Shown: positions 27,315-38,687, counted from the first letter of the stretch. The stretch is DNA of 64,000 nt from Sinonovacula constricta (GCA_007844125.1 CM017565.1:15776640-15840639); one strand, 5' to 3'. Notes: generated by a model from the letters alone, not told the origin. Translations and numbers: made by a program.

Positions 27315-28661
27315 AGGTGTGAACATCAATAAACAGCATTTTACGATATCTATTCATATAGCAATTGTTTACAAAGATGTATAACGAAAATAGTTTTGGT
27401 CAAAACTGTCGGACACAGCCTTTAGGACGTTTAGCATAAAAAGAAGGACCTAATAAATCTGCTCAGGGGATCTAAGTAGCAATTATACAATTTTTACATG
27501 ATGCAGCACTGGGAATTGGCAATATATTTCAAACATTTATCCATAAACAGAGAAATAGCAATATAAGACCGCTTTAATTGATTACCCTATATGTATTACG
27601 CAACTATCTATAAACTATAGCTTCAAACAATCAAATGTCTGTACGCATTTAGTTCTACACTCAGTGCTTTTGAAGATGTGCGCAAATACTGTAAACGAAA
27701 TCGCTAGCTCCGTTTTTATTAATGATGTTTTGTTATAAATTGAAAAACATTCTATCAATGAAAAGAAAACATACATGCTCAGGTGCTATTAAGGACCAAG
27801 CCTCGGGAAATAGGTGAGACAGCACCAGTTGACCTTAATACTCTGGGGTAATTATATCGAGTATTATTTGATAATTGTTACGTGTTGAATCACGCAATAC
27901 ACAATGTGCACGTTCACCACTGCAAACAATTACGCGCAATTAGGGAGTAAGAGATAATGCATTTTTATATATGTAAAAACTTAAAGTAACGTTTTGGATT
28001 CAAATCAATGTTTGTTCTTAATTGTAAAATATTATCATATTAATTTCGTTATATATACTCGCACAATTGTGACATTTATGTGGCTTTTAGTACAGTCATC
28101 ATACAGTTTTGCTTATATTTGTGTCATGTTAAGGTTACTAATAACAATAAAATTATTATACACTCTTTACCACAATAATTTTAAATGACTAAACGGCCTA
28201 ACGAAGCGATTTGTATTCTAAAAAATATTATATGCTTCAATAATGGCAGTGCCTTTCGATTTTGAAAATGCACAATTATTTTTTTACTATCATTTTGAAT
28301 CTTTAAAAAATCATTTAAATCGCTTGATGATTCGGATCTGTATTGTAAATTATTAGCGGACTTGGCGTTCCTAAAGAAGTATCGCATTTGGAACGCCTTG
28401 GATAATTCACGATGATTGTCCTCAATCATTCCTCGGGTAATTCTGTCCTCGGGACAATCATCCCTCTGATATATCTAGTGCAATGATACTTAAAGAAATC
28501 AAGATAGTTTTGTTCGTCGGAAGTCGGAACAATAATATACCAAAAATGTACTTCGCACAACACATAAACAATGGCATCGTTTGACCTTTGTGTGTCTGAG
28601 GCGCTGGGTAAATTAAAATTGGATTATTTAAATTTGAAGCCGCAACAAATAGAAGTTTTAC
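27315..28661 (+). repeat. Tandem duplication, unit 2 (1347 bp)
   Basis: Second unit, about 11 bp shorter through small indels. At its right end the sequence continues into the longer RecQ-like fragment, so this unit and its right flank represent the original arrangement. Confidence 0.9.
28431..28570 (+). repeat. Conserved leader of the RecQ-like element (also 27075-27223)
   Basis: CCTCGGGTAATTCTGTCCTC, GGGACAATCATCCCT and TCTAGTGCAATGATACTTAA precede the helicase-like ATG by about 130 bp. The same ordered block occurs in unit 1 and, on the minus strand, at 50413-50540. It may be a promoter or 5' UTR carried with the gene family. Confidence 0.45.
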
Positions 28662-28750
28662 TTGCATTGTTTAAGTGGAGAGAGAGATACGCTGGTCGTG
28701 CTGCCAACAGGCTTTGAAAACAGCTTGATATATCACATACTGTCCTATAT
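28571..28750 (+). pseudogene. RecQ-like DNA helicase N-terminal fragment
   Basis: From ATG 28571 the frame gives a peptide with LKPQQIEVLLALFK, then in another frame ERDTLVVLPTGF and SLIYHILSYML. This is the Q-motif/Walker A region of RecQ-type ATP-dependent helicases, which unwind DNA 3' to 5'. The frame breaks within the AGAGAGAG run at 28679-28687, and the Walker A position that should be GK reads EN, so ATP binding would be lost even without the frameshift. No DEAH box or helicase C-terminal domain follows. RecQ-like fragments are often multicopy in molluscs and other invertebrates; I judge it a dead fragment. Confidence 0.6.
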
Positions 28751-28848
28751 GTTGGCTGTAAGTGTGCGTTTTTGTAGTTCAATATACCACTGTTGTATCA
28801 TTGAATTATGCAGAAAAACAATGTTATCCACTGCAATCTGTCATCCGA

Positions 28849-29015
28849 GCTGCCATCTTTGTTTTGAAGTCTGCCACGAAAGTAGTCCCATTGAGCGAAA
28901 TGGCCGAGGTTATCAGACTACCTACATACATCCGAGAGATGATTCGTGAAGGTGTTCCGATTGGATTTTCTCGAGGACGGAAATTCCCGAGGAGCTCCGA
29001 TTGCGACGTGACAAA
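28849..29015 (+). repeat. Repeat related to 33190-33320, ending in an inverted RecQ leader motif
   Basis: GTTTTGAAGTCTGCCACGAA to GAGAGATGATTCGTGAA is about 85 percent identical by eye to 33196-33290. It ends with GAGGACGGAAATTCCCGAGG, the reverse complement of the leader motif at 28431. Confidence 0.5.
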
Positions 29016-29444
29016 CGAAATAGCTGAAAGGATAACAAAAAACTTTCCGCAAAAATTATTTTTGTGAAAGTTCATTTAACAATTTGTTATAATAGTCACC
29101 TATAACGAATTTGTTTTACAAATCTAAATCAACATCGTTTTGACATCTTCATTACTTTAAAACATTTAAATATTCGTTTAGTCATTCCAGATTTATTTTA
29201 CGACACACTTCTTCTACGATCCGTGTAACATGCTCTGAAACTAGCATTTTTCCTTTTTGAAATTAAAAAAAAAAGATAATGAAATTCTTGAGGTGAACAT
29301 ATGGGAACATATGAAATGCCTGATTAAATTTTAAAACAAATGACGACATTTTTAAAAACTCACACCTTTTTATAAAGTTCAAAACTGTGTTACATTCGCT
29401 GGCTTTGTTTTTATTCCACTTTTACAATTTCAAACCACAGAGTA

Positions 29445-29761
29445 AATTCCCGATTTTCGAACTGAAAGAATTGTTAAGTTATCTCCCTTGGGGGAAGGTA
29501 TTTTTATAATTATACTTTATATTAGAAATATAATAAATTTTATTTTTAATTTGCTAATTTTTTTTTAAAAAAAGTACTCAATCTGTTAAATAAATTCTTA
29601 TCTCAATCAATAAGATTCCATTTAATACATATCCTTCAGTCTTAAGTGTTTTTCAAACTTATAAAAAATAACTATATACCAAATACCTAACCACAAGGGA
29701 GGTAAGAATTTAGTTTTTTAATAGTTTGAGTAAAGTCCCTTTAATTACGAAAAGAAAAATT
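29445..29761. mobile_element. MITE family M1 copy 2, 317 bp
   Basis: Ends AATTCCCGATTTTCGAACTG and, read inward, AATTTTTCTTTTCGTAATTA. Shares CCCTTGGGGGAAGGTATTTT and AAGTCCCTTT with 23791-24128. Confidence 0.6.
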
Positions 29762-29869
29762 GCTAAATAGGGCACGTACGGACAACATCTGTCATATAGC
29801 TTTTATATAGGAAACAGTTAACTATATTACCTTAATAGGCATTTGTTCTAATGTGTGAAATGTCTTTAT

Positions 29870-29918
29870 AGGTGGTATCCGACAGTTTGCCGAATATATT
29901 AAATATATGTAACAATGC
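29870..29918 (+). repeat. Left end of a Z MITE
   Basis: TAGGTGGTATCCGACAGTTT is the family terminus. The rest is absent and the THAP element begins immediately after, which may have inserted into or beside it. Confidence 0.45.
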
Positions 29919-30552
29919 CGTTAGGCCATGCCAAATCGGAATTCTGTTAAGCGTCCGCGTGCGCGTAGGTTTTGGAGTCCCCAATCCAAAAAAACAACAA
30001 TTTTGTTAGTGAAATTTTCTTAAATAATTCCAATGTTCCGTGAATCGATAACGACAATTTCGTTCGGGGAAAATGTGTTCGGTAACGACGTATATTACTC
30101 GTATGCAATTTATCATAACCGTAATCATGTAGACGCTTGATAATAAGAGAATAACGCGAAATCCAAGCGTTCAGAGGTCCAGTCAAACTGTTCGTTGGAA
30201 CCACGATGTTTTTTTTTTCTTTTCTTTTTTCTTTTGGTTTCTGTCTTAAATAAATTCGAATTTAACAGTTCGCTCGTGAATAACATGTATTGGTGAGTAA
30301 CAGTCCTCATGGCAAGAAAAGTTATTGACCTTTTCGAAATTACGAAATCTCGCGCAATCACGCTCCGCGAGATTTGAGGTCAGGGGGTTCCGTTTATGTG
30401 CTCGCGTGTAAACATAGAACAGCTGACTTACTTTCGTTTCTTCTTCACACACAAAAAGAGGAACAAAGTGAATAAAATGATAAACCAAATCATCAGAACT
30501 TGTATTTATATGTTTTAAATGAATTTACTTGCTGATATAATTTTATTTTGCT

Positions 30553-30817
30553 ATGGGACAGAACGATTTCTGCTGTGCTGAAGGTTGTAATCTACGAGAG
30601 ATCTCGAGGTGCCACATGCAATTTTTACAAGATTCCTAACGATAAAAAAGCTCAGACTTGCGTGGCTGGCTAATTGGAGAAATGGATACGTTGTCATTTA
30701 GCCTTTAGTTCCAATCAAAATTGAAATTATCTTCCAAATTATGCCATTTTGAAGCCCACCCCCCTTCCCCCCACCGCCAAGTCAAGGAAAAAATGGTTTA
30801 AAGTGCCAAGTATATTT
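30553..30817 (+). pseudogene. Decayed THAP zinc-finger domain
   Basis: The four hallmarks of the C2CH THAP domain occur in order but in different frames: MGQNDFCCAEGC (30553-30585), NFYKIPNDK (30620-30646), LRLAWLANWR (30651 onward), LCHFEA around 30739-30756, and VPSIF (30803-30817), matching the AVPTIF box that closes the domain. THAP domains give site-specific DNA binding to P-element-type transposases and host THAP proteins. At least three frame changes separate the blocks, so no functional protein is made unless unseen introns exist; no good GT-AG pairs were found at the breaks. Confidence 0.6.
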
Positions 30818-31162
30818 TCCCATAGACCAGCAGTAAGAAAGGCCTCAAGATGACAATCAAAAGAAAACATAAAAAACTATGCCTGGTAAGCTAATCTTTT
30901 TTATTAGCACCCCCTCCACTCATTTTTTCAATGGTCAAACATTTGAACAACACTATAACGATCCATCAAAGTATAAGCACAAAGTTAAGGCCATAGAGCA
31001 AGTAAAGTTGAGTGAGCATTCCCAATCGCTCTTTCGTATTCTTACCTACCCTTGTAATTGACAGTAAGAGAATGAAGCCATTAAAAAAGCTGTATTTTGC
31101 CTAGCAAGCTCTTTTTCAAAGTATTCTGATTTTATGTGTGATCAACAAAAAAGGATCCTTGA

Positions 31163-31483
31163 TATTCACAACCTACCCACCCAGCTAGGTCCCCCGATGA
31201 TGGCATACATACAAGAATCAAGCATATCCCTGGTCAACCTCGATCTGCTGTAGTCGCAGAAAAGAATGCCAGTCTTGAAAGTCTTCTTTCAGAAAAAGAC
31301 AACTATGAAGCAGTTTCACTTTCTGATGTTTATCCATTTGATAAGAAGAAAAGGTACTACTATGTTCAAAACATTCAGTTGAGCTTTGACATTACATTCT
31401 ACCACTATTGTAGTGGTGGTCCGAATGAGGACCTTTTCTTTGTTTGGAAGTCCCCAGGAATGCTGGAACCCTTAAATTTATAA
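31163..31483 (+). pseudogene. Open frame in the THAP element, 106 codons, no Met start
   Basis: A frame open from 31163 to TAA 31481-31483 encodes a charged, plausible protein segment (SLESLLSEKDNYEAVSLSDV, then YYYVQNIQLSFDITFYHYC). It lies downstream of the THAP region on the same strand and probably is the continuation of the same ORF. I do not recognise the domain. Confidence 0.4.
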
Positions 31484-31932
31484 AATTTTGCAACATAGAT
31501 CTCCAAAGTATTTTGTCTCAGATTGCCATTTATATATTGTTTAATTCTATTATGACATTATTACCAGTATAATATAGTTCATGCATTGGTTCATTGTACA
31601 TGACACATTACTCCACATTCCTTCTTACTTACAAATATGTTGTGACAATATTTCCATAGTTATGCCATAATTACAATATAAATTTTATGTTAAAAACACT
31701 AGTCATTTTATATTTTATGTCTGTGCTTACACTAGTCATTTCTTAAGTAATTCAGACCATTGTTTCATATTATGATGATGTTTTTCCAATAAAAAAATAT
31801 ATAATGCATTGGGTTTTTTTGTCGTAAAATATTTGTTTTTTCGTTTTCGGTTTGTGTTTTTTTGTGAATAGGTACCTAGGTTTGTCAAACTTGAGTTGAC
31901 GCTTAACAAAATTCCAATTTGGCATGGCCTTA

Positions 31933-33189
31933 TCCCTTAACCCTACTTTTAGGAATTTGAGAATAATTTTGATAAACTCGTTTTTTTTTGGTTTTTTTTG
32001 TGTGTGTGTGTTTTTTTTAAATTAAGAACATTTTGAACACTTTCTCAATTTCTAGACAGTTAAGACCGTTTACACTAATTAGGGTTTCAATGAACTGCAT
32101 TTCACGGAACCATTTCGAGTAATAATTTAATATATTTGGTGGTTTGAAAAAGAAAACTCGGGTCAAAACTCTCGGATCTAATGCAATGTGGTGTATATAT
32201 TCTAAGTTTGCAAATCACTCGACATTAAATGTTTGATATTCATCATAGTTGTAAAATATTCGGAGCTTATACAATATTATTGGACCATTTGCATTTTGCT
32301 TGATAAGCACAGTGAGAACCCCTGCAAAATCAAAGCAAATGTAAAGTTAACAATCGTTGAAGGGGAAGTAATTCGACAAACACCGTTCGGCGCCATCCAC
32401 CTGTCGGAACGTCATAATTATTATCAAACACATATAACGTACATGTACGCCACCATCCGGCTGGATGGGTGGATCAATGGCATCGTCAGCGCCGGCTGGA
32501 TTGAACCAGTAACACACACCATGTTACTGTTCCTGGTTTATTTTCTGAATCGCTCTTTTACCATCTTCTCGTTGAAATAAGCCTGTATTGAAGCCTGTGT
32601 TATTATCATATAAGTTAAAATTTGTTTCCTACAAATCAAACATACTGTGTTAATACCTCTCCTGGTATATTACTTTGTTTAACATGACAATTAATTTGTG
32701 CGTAAAATTATATAGTCATTTGTTGTTAAAATAGGGATTTTTAATTAGGGATTCTTAAAACAGAGACTAGTATGCAATTACCTTAGAACAGTGGGTTATC
32801 TGACCGATTGCATTTTCATACATGTTTGCAGGTTCGAATCAAGCTTCTATAGTTTTATTCAATTTACTAAATTAACTTTCCTTCGCATAAAAATCTTCTC
32901 TTCACATTAAGGGTGTAGGTAAGTATGATATTTTAGTAAGTATTTGTATTTAAGAATGCCAAGACGCTTCATTTTTGACAACAGCCGCTGCTTTAAAGAT
33001 AATATTTGATTGGTTGACGATATTTTCAAACTTTTGTAAAACGATTATGCCATTTTCGTACGTTTAAAAGAAAAAAAAAGGTAAATGGAGATGCCTAGAA
33101 TCTCCACCAACGGCAGTCGCTCTGATCTTTAGTCGGACTGACCTTGTGTCAGTATTTGTTAAGTAGGTCAAAAGTTAGGTTATATAGCT
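31933..33189. other. Intergenic, no gene seen
   Basis: T-rich and GT-containing stretch at 31980-32020, a short Z-end-like GTCAAAACTCTCGGAT at 32161, and otherwise nothing. A 115-codon frame at 32233 starts at TTG and has no internal early Met or known domain. Confidence 0.45.
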
Positions 33190-33325
33190 ACACATCTTAG
33201 TTTTGAAGTCTGTCATAAAAGAAGTCCCATTTAGGGAAATGGCCGAGGTAATTCGACTACTTACATACATCCGAGAGATGATTCGTGAATTATCCGAGGT
33301 GTTCCGATTGGTCGATAAATGTTAA
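33190..33325 (+). repeat. Second copy of the 28849-29015 repeat
   Basis: GTTTTGAAGTCTGTCATAAA, GGGAAATGGCCGAGGTAATT and CATCCGAGAGATGATTCGTG match in order, ending with CCGAGGTGTTCCGATTGG. Confidence 0.55.
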
Positions 33326-33424
33326 CCCGAAACTAGGTGACAAGTGTATGAATTTGAGTTTTTTAAAGTCTTAACTCTGATAATTCAGTCACTTTCATGT
33401 ACGCTATTCAGATCTTAATGTACG

Positions 33425-33640
33425 TATGTACATACAACATTACGTTCATGTGGGTGTGCGGATGACTGTGTGCGGGTGTGTGTAGGTGAGTGTGTGCCTG
33501 CGTGCGAGTGTGCATGCGTGTGTATGTGCGGTTGTGTGTGTGTTTGTGCGAGTATGTGCCTGTGCGCGCGTGCATTTCGGGAGCGGGTGCGGGTGGTTGT
33601 GCATGTGTGTGTGTGCGGGGGAGAGATAATAAGTTCAAAA
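33425..33640 (+). repeat. GT-rich degenerate repeat
   Basis: Imperfect GTGTGC/GTGCGT runs with purine-pyrimidine alternation over about 210 bp; likely Z-DNA-prone. Cys/Val and His/Thr-rich frames over it are artefacts. Confidence 0.8.
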
Positions 33641-35149
33641 ATTTAGTTATAGTTATTTTGGAACCTGCAAACTGGTTTCTATAAGGTAATGATAGTCATT
33701 GTGAGAATACTTGATTTCATACAGTTTATAATGAGATGTGTTGCGGGCATTTTGTGTGATAAATATGTCTACAATGTTGTGGAAATAATGAAAGCAGAGA
33801 TTGGACAAATAGAAATATTTCGTGACGGCCTTGGGCGCATGTCAATTCAGCTTATGATTTGATACCATTCAATACACATAGGCACGATCGTGCCTAAGCG
33901 TATTAAATAACATATAAAGTAAATAAGTTGCCACGATACCACACGAAGGTCATTCGTGACTTTAATGAAAGAGACTTAATTCTAAATGGGAGATTTAATA
34001 GTCTACGTATGCAATATATCTTAAAATAGTCAGCATTTCGGTTTGGAATAACAATAATGATTTTCGACAGTTCTGCTAATGCCTAAATAAAGTGTTTGTT
34101 CAATAGTTTAATGAAAGATAAGCATAAAATTCAACTAAAATAACGGGAAATGCACAGCAAAGGTTTTATACCCGCGTGAGCTAGGACATAAGTTTTTATT
34201 TTCTGGAATGAAACAATGTTACTTCTAAATTCCAGAATATTTAGATAGTTTTGAAATGTTAATCGCGACGACATAAGTAAAATCAGTGTATAATTAATTT
34301 CAGTTGCATGTTGTACCGATAACTTTTTCTAAGGGTTTTGAACTAGGTTAAACATATTAGATCGACATCTTTGTATGTTGTCATTCAGTGTTTTTCTTTT
34401 GAAATCATTTAGCTGTATTTTCAGATTCTTCATGTTCTACGGACAATACGTAAACGTTAGACTGCAGGAATGACAATTAAGCATTATGATTGACTCGGAG
34501 ACTTTATAAAACATCGATTTATGCCAGGTTCTCGTGCATGTTTGTCCAAATATATATTATAATTGAGCCTTTTTAAATCAATTTATTGATCGTTTGCACT
34601 TTTACATCTATTGTGTGTAAATATAGTGTTTCCTTAGTCCAAGCAACACAATTTATGATTGGTATTGAACAATCGTAAATTATGTGTTAACACTACAATA
34701 TTTAATTTATGATGGTCATGTGCAATCTGTCACTTTGTTTGATGTCTAGCTGAGTTTATGCTCCAATTAACGGAAACAACGAAACCCAATTGGAACGTAA
34801 TATGCCACACAAGGTTAGCAAATAAATACTTTTTATTGCTGCATTTTAGTTTAAACAATTGCATTTTTTATCACAGGCAATCACATGATCGTACGTTTTC
34901 ATATTGAAAAGATTAGTCTAGAGAAAAATTACATGTATTATTATAAACTAGGAATATTACTTTAATGTCAAGAGTTGCTTGAATAATACGCCACCTGGTG
35001 TAGTCTGATAATATTAGTAAATAATATAAAAAGGTTGATATAATTTTAATGCTCTTAGTAAAACGTATCTTATATATTGGATGCATCACCGCCAAGATAA
35101 CGTTTACTTTCATCCTCACTGGGGTAAATGTTTGTTCAGACAACATAAA
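33641..35149. other. Intergenic, no gene seen
   Basis: AT-rich; no SINE boxes, inverted ends or coding-like frame noticed. Confidence 0.45.
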
Positions 35150-35205
35150 ACGACTGGCTTGTTTTAAACCGGTTTACAGAACTTTGATCCTGCACTTCCT
35201 GGCAG
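35150..35205 (+). repeat. Repeat R copy 4, short fragment
   Basis: TTTTAAACCGGTTTACAGAA and CCTGCACTTCCTGG correspond to the central modules of R copy 1. Confidence 0.45.
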
Positions 35206-35829
35206 GGTAGTTAGTAGCAGGGTGGTTAGTGGGGTGATGGTGGGGTGGTGGTGGAAGCGTTTTCTAAATTAAACGGTAATGTGAAAATATGTCAATTTGA
35301 AACTAGAAAGAGCACAAGACAGATCTTGGCCATGAAACATCCATGGCGCCGTAGAATGCATACGCTTTAAACAAGAAGATGATTATACTGGGATACTAAA
35401 CACTCTCTTACACTGCTGTCGAACCTGACATAACTCTGTGTGGAAATGGAGTATCTGTTACTTTGTTTTCTTCCTTGTTGCTGATTACATCTGTAATTAA
35501 AAGCTGCATAATTATCTGGCATACTTGGTTTGATTTGTTAAACATGGCATCGTCAAACAACTGAACAATCCTAATAAAGCCTGCTATCGTTTTATTAAGT
35601 TACACTTTATTGTTGCAAGCTACACTGTTAAATGCGAAATACGCGTTCTTTTCTCTGATAAATGTCTAATAGAACAGGTACCATGTCCTGTTATTGCCTA
35701 CCAAAACAATTAAGGACAGCACTCTCAAGAGCGGTGAAACAAATTATCCCAAGATGGATCGTATAATTAGATATAAAAAATCATTTACTGGAATAAAAGA
35801 CAGAAGCTCAAACACCAGTGGAAAGTTGT

Positions 35830-35960
35830 AAACGGTCCTTTTGCCGACTGACCGTTCCAAGGCGGTAACTGCTGGTTTTTCTTTCTGTATATTATGTCCA
35901 GTCTCTGTATTTTTGTCACTTTTACATTTATCCTTTTTGCCTTTGTCTAGAGGTAGTTAA
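35830..35960 (-). repeat. Repeat R copy 5
   Basis: CGGTCCTTTTGCCGACTGAC, GTTCCAAGGCGGTAACTG and GCCTTTGTCTAGAGGTAGTT, the R left arm in reverse. Confidence 0.6.
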
Positions 35961-36183
35961 GATTTATATTTCTGTGATAAATTCTTATAGGACATTTTCT
36001 TATTTATTTATGAAGTAAAGTAAATTATTTCTAACGTGGAACGGTCTGACTAATATCACAGCTTTTTCATACATGTAGTATTATTTTGACTCCGTGCTTT
36101 GCATTTTACGTCTTTTATATTTTTTGCCGCCATAGATTATGAGATAAAATTATGCATACCATGTTGTGATCGTCTTCTTATGC

Positions 36184-36396
36184 TTAAAGCTGATCATTCA
36201 CGTGAACTATAGGACGACGTGCAGCTTTTTCTTTATATGGTATCAAAGTCCAACCTCCTTCAAGTCGAGTCCTTTGGATTCCACGATCCTTTAAACAGTC
36301 CAACACGGTTCTCATCAACCGATGAACGTCAAATATCAACGATTCATTCCTTAAATATACGTAACAACTTTGACAGAATATAATAAAAGACAACAT
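36184..36396 (-). CDS. Possible terminal exon or ORF of unknown function
   Basis: From an ATG at 36394-36396 a 70-codon frame ends at TAA. The part after residue 14 (RNESLIFDVHRLM, DRGIQRTRLEGGWTL, KAARRPIVHVNDQL) has balanced composition and looks more protein-like than nearby frames. A possible acceptor (TTTAAG|GAATG) lies about 50 bp in. No domain recognised, no other exon found and no polyA signal tied to it. It may be chance or a transposon relic. Confidence 0.2.
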   Translation of the reverse strand: MLSFIIFCQSCYVYLRNESLIFDVHRLMRTVLDCLKDRGIQRTRLEGGWTLIPYKEKAARRPIVHVNDQL

Positions 36397-37293
36397 CAAT
36401 TACACGAACAAGGAGACTTTTTCACAAAAGCTACATTGCATAAGTGGCTTTATTCTGATCGTGAATACGAAAATAATTCAAGGTTTTATATTGAATTTGC
36501 TTATAAATTTAAAACGTTTTATCTGAAGAAACTTCATAAACGTCACACCTTTTTCAAACTGTTATATATGTGTGTATGACCAAATTTACTAAAGCATGCT
36601 TTGCACATGTTTAATACAACAAAGCATATCAAATTCTTCAGATGTGTTCACAATAACGATTGTTCCCTGTATTCGATATATACTATTTTCTTTACCGATA
36701 CATTTTGCGATTTTGTGCGTCTTTTGCCTAGCGCATGTAAAATAAAAAATAAAATTGCTTAAATAATATTTCTTACAAAATTTACAAATAAAATAATGAT
36801 ACTTTTTAGGTTAAACTTTTTCCACTTATATAAAAGGAGAGATATAAATGCATTAGTTTATATCTGAACCATTTAAGAAGCCATAAAATTAAGATTCTTT
36901 CTGTTATAGATAAAATGCACTCGAAATAAATAAATAAAACAGTTCTGTGGTGAAAGGGTTATACATATCATGTTGCAGTGACCATAACTACAACGAAGCA
37001 TGTTGTGGACTTTTAAAATAGTTTACGCTATAAACTTTTCGAAAACAATACTTGCAATAATTACAAAACTTAAATACATTACACGTATATACGTCTGCTA
37101 CATAAATATTTAACCAGGCGTATAAACATTTTTAACCAACATTGATAATTAAATTGTTTCTAGAGCTGCTTTGAAATCGCTTTAATATATTGCTTATAGT
37201 CAATGTTCTAAACAATCACGTTGGTTTTCTCTTTAACTCTGTTGATAACTTTAACACGAATGAACCTTTGGGTTGGGTATTCATCATGCTTTC

Positions 37294-37445
37294 AACCATC
37301 CCCCCACCCCCCACCCCCTAGCTCCGCACCCCCCCCCCCCCCACACACACACACACAAACAAAACAACAACAAAACAACAAAAGAAAACAACAACACTAA
37401 ACAAACAAAACACAAACAAACACACACAACAAAACCCCAACAACA
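37294..37445 (+). repeat. Compound C-run, CA and AACA tract
   Basis: CCCCACCCCCCACCCCC, a 14-C run, (CA)n, then degenerate AACA/AAAC repeats. Confidence 0.85.
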
Positions 37446-38180
37446 ATAAACAAAATGGATAACAAATGTGTATAGTCCATTGTTTTTAAGATGTAATGTA
37501 ATGACACGGATAAAATCTTCTTTTTTCCTAAGTGTGTTTAAACATATAACACCTCTTGTTTATAGACTATTAATATCCTGTCACGATTGTTTATGGACAT
37601 GTTGAAGCCATAACACTCCTATGGTCTTTTTACTGATAAGATTTAGCAATAATTATATATTAATTAAGCACGTTTTGCCATCTACCTCTTACGTAGGAGA
37701 CTTAAATTATCAATTGAAAGTGCTATGTATCTGATAAATAAACAATTAACTACTTCTAGAAGATAAACGTCTTACAGAAAAGGCAATTTTATAAATTCTA
37801 AATTATTTCTTAATTTTTTCTCTTCCATATACTGTGGTACTAATTATGACGTCGCTAATATAAATACCTGTGGTACTACTTATAAGACCTTTTCTTACAT
37901 TCCTATGCAAAGACGCGCTCGGCAGTTACCGAAAAAGTTGTACAGTTCCCTCATAGTATGTTTAATTGAACGTATATACAACTCTTGTCTGTTTTAAGCA
38001 ATAATTAATAATACATGTAAGTAATTTTCACGGGGTATGTTTTTGTTTCGGCCATTCTTGGCTACGCTAACGATTATATTGTTTTTGTATATTTGTAACA
38101 TAACGTATGATAGAAACCTCAATAAGCAAAATTTTATTAGACATTATAAGATTAGACAAATAACAATATTGTTAATGTAT

Positions 38181-38250
38181 GAAAGACCTAACTTCGGCGC
38201 CGTATGACCTATTAAGTGTCGGTGTGCCGTAAAACCCAAATAAATAAAGA
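38181..38250 (+). repeat. SINE tail fragment
   Basis: TAAGTGTCGGTGTGCCGTAA followed by AACCCAAATAAATAAA has the form of a SINE 3' end with A-rich tail. The element body is not recognisable. Confidence 0.3.
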
Positions 38251-38377
38251 AAGACCTAATCTGAAGAGGTGTCTCACATGACCTAAGCTGCGCCGGTGGT
38301 TCTCCTTACACATTTGTCTGGGTGTCTTCTTCCAATTTTAGAAATAGGCATTGCTTATGTTACAGATTTTATTATAT

Positions 38378-38687
38378 ACCAACTACAGTCTACGGGAGGC
38401 CCCAGGTTCGATCCCGGGCCGCGACATACCAAAAGTCGTTAACAATGGTAGTGGTATAGCTCCCTTGCTAACGCTCAAGCAAATATAAGGGTAGTTCCAC
38501 GACTGGTTGCCCCGGTGTCAGGATAATGTGACTGGGTTTGGTTTTATGCCAGGTGCTCACGGCATGCTAAACACAGTGAAGGCAGCACTATATCTGCTTC
38601 AAGTGGACACCGTCTCCAGATAACTGAAATACTGTTGGTGGGACGATAAACCCAATAAACAAACAAACAAACAAACCAACTACAGTC
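38378..38687 (+). repeat. SINE-B copy 7, 5'-truncated, with 13-bp target duplication
   Basis: Begins inside the tRNA head at TACGGGAGGCCCCAGGTTCG, contains a complete body and an (AAAC)n tail. ACCAACTACAGTC flanks it exactly at 38378-38390 and 38675-38687, showing that this truncated copy inserted as such and is recent. Confidence 0.9.

Larger units (their letters stand above)
29921..31932 (+). mobile_element. DNA transposon with 35-bp TIRs, TTA target duplication and THAP-finger ORF
   Basis: Left end (29921-29955) and the reverse complement of the right end (31898-31932) agree at about 32 of 35 positions, sharing AGGCCATGCCAAAT, GGAATT and TGTTAAGCGTC. TTA stands outside both (29921-29923 and 31930-31932), giving a 3-bp duplication if the element proper starts GGCCATG. 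A 3-bp TWA duplication is typical of PIF/Harbinger; THAP fingers occur in P, Kolobok and some Harbinger-related (ISL2EU-like) elements. The 2.0 kb interior holds a broken THAP region, a 106-codon open frame, and AATAAA at 31788-31793. No complete DDE core was recognised, so the superfamily is open. Confidence 0.65.
35961..38180. other. Mostly intergenic, only the 36184-36396 frame noted
   Basis: Other content is AT-rich DNA plus the C/CA/AAC-rich tract at 37294-37445. Confidence 0.4.

Noticed and set aside
26637..28188. Two nearly identical 64-codon ORFs (26637, 27994) suggesting a conserved small gene
   Set aside because: They are the same position in a tandem duplication; changes between them are mostly amino-acid changing, so no sign of selection.
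28824..29075. 83-codon minus-strand ORF antisense to the RecQ-like region
   Set aside because: Covers a dispersed repeat; similarity to the minus-strand frame at 50415 reflects the shared leader, not a protein family.
32233..32580. 115-codon ORF
   Set aside because: Begins at TTG with no early ATG, has no domain and no splice or polyA context.
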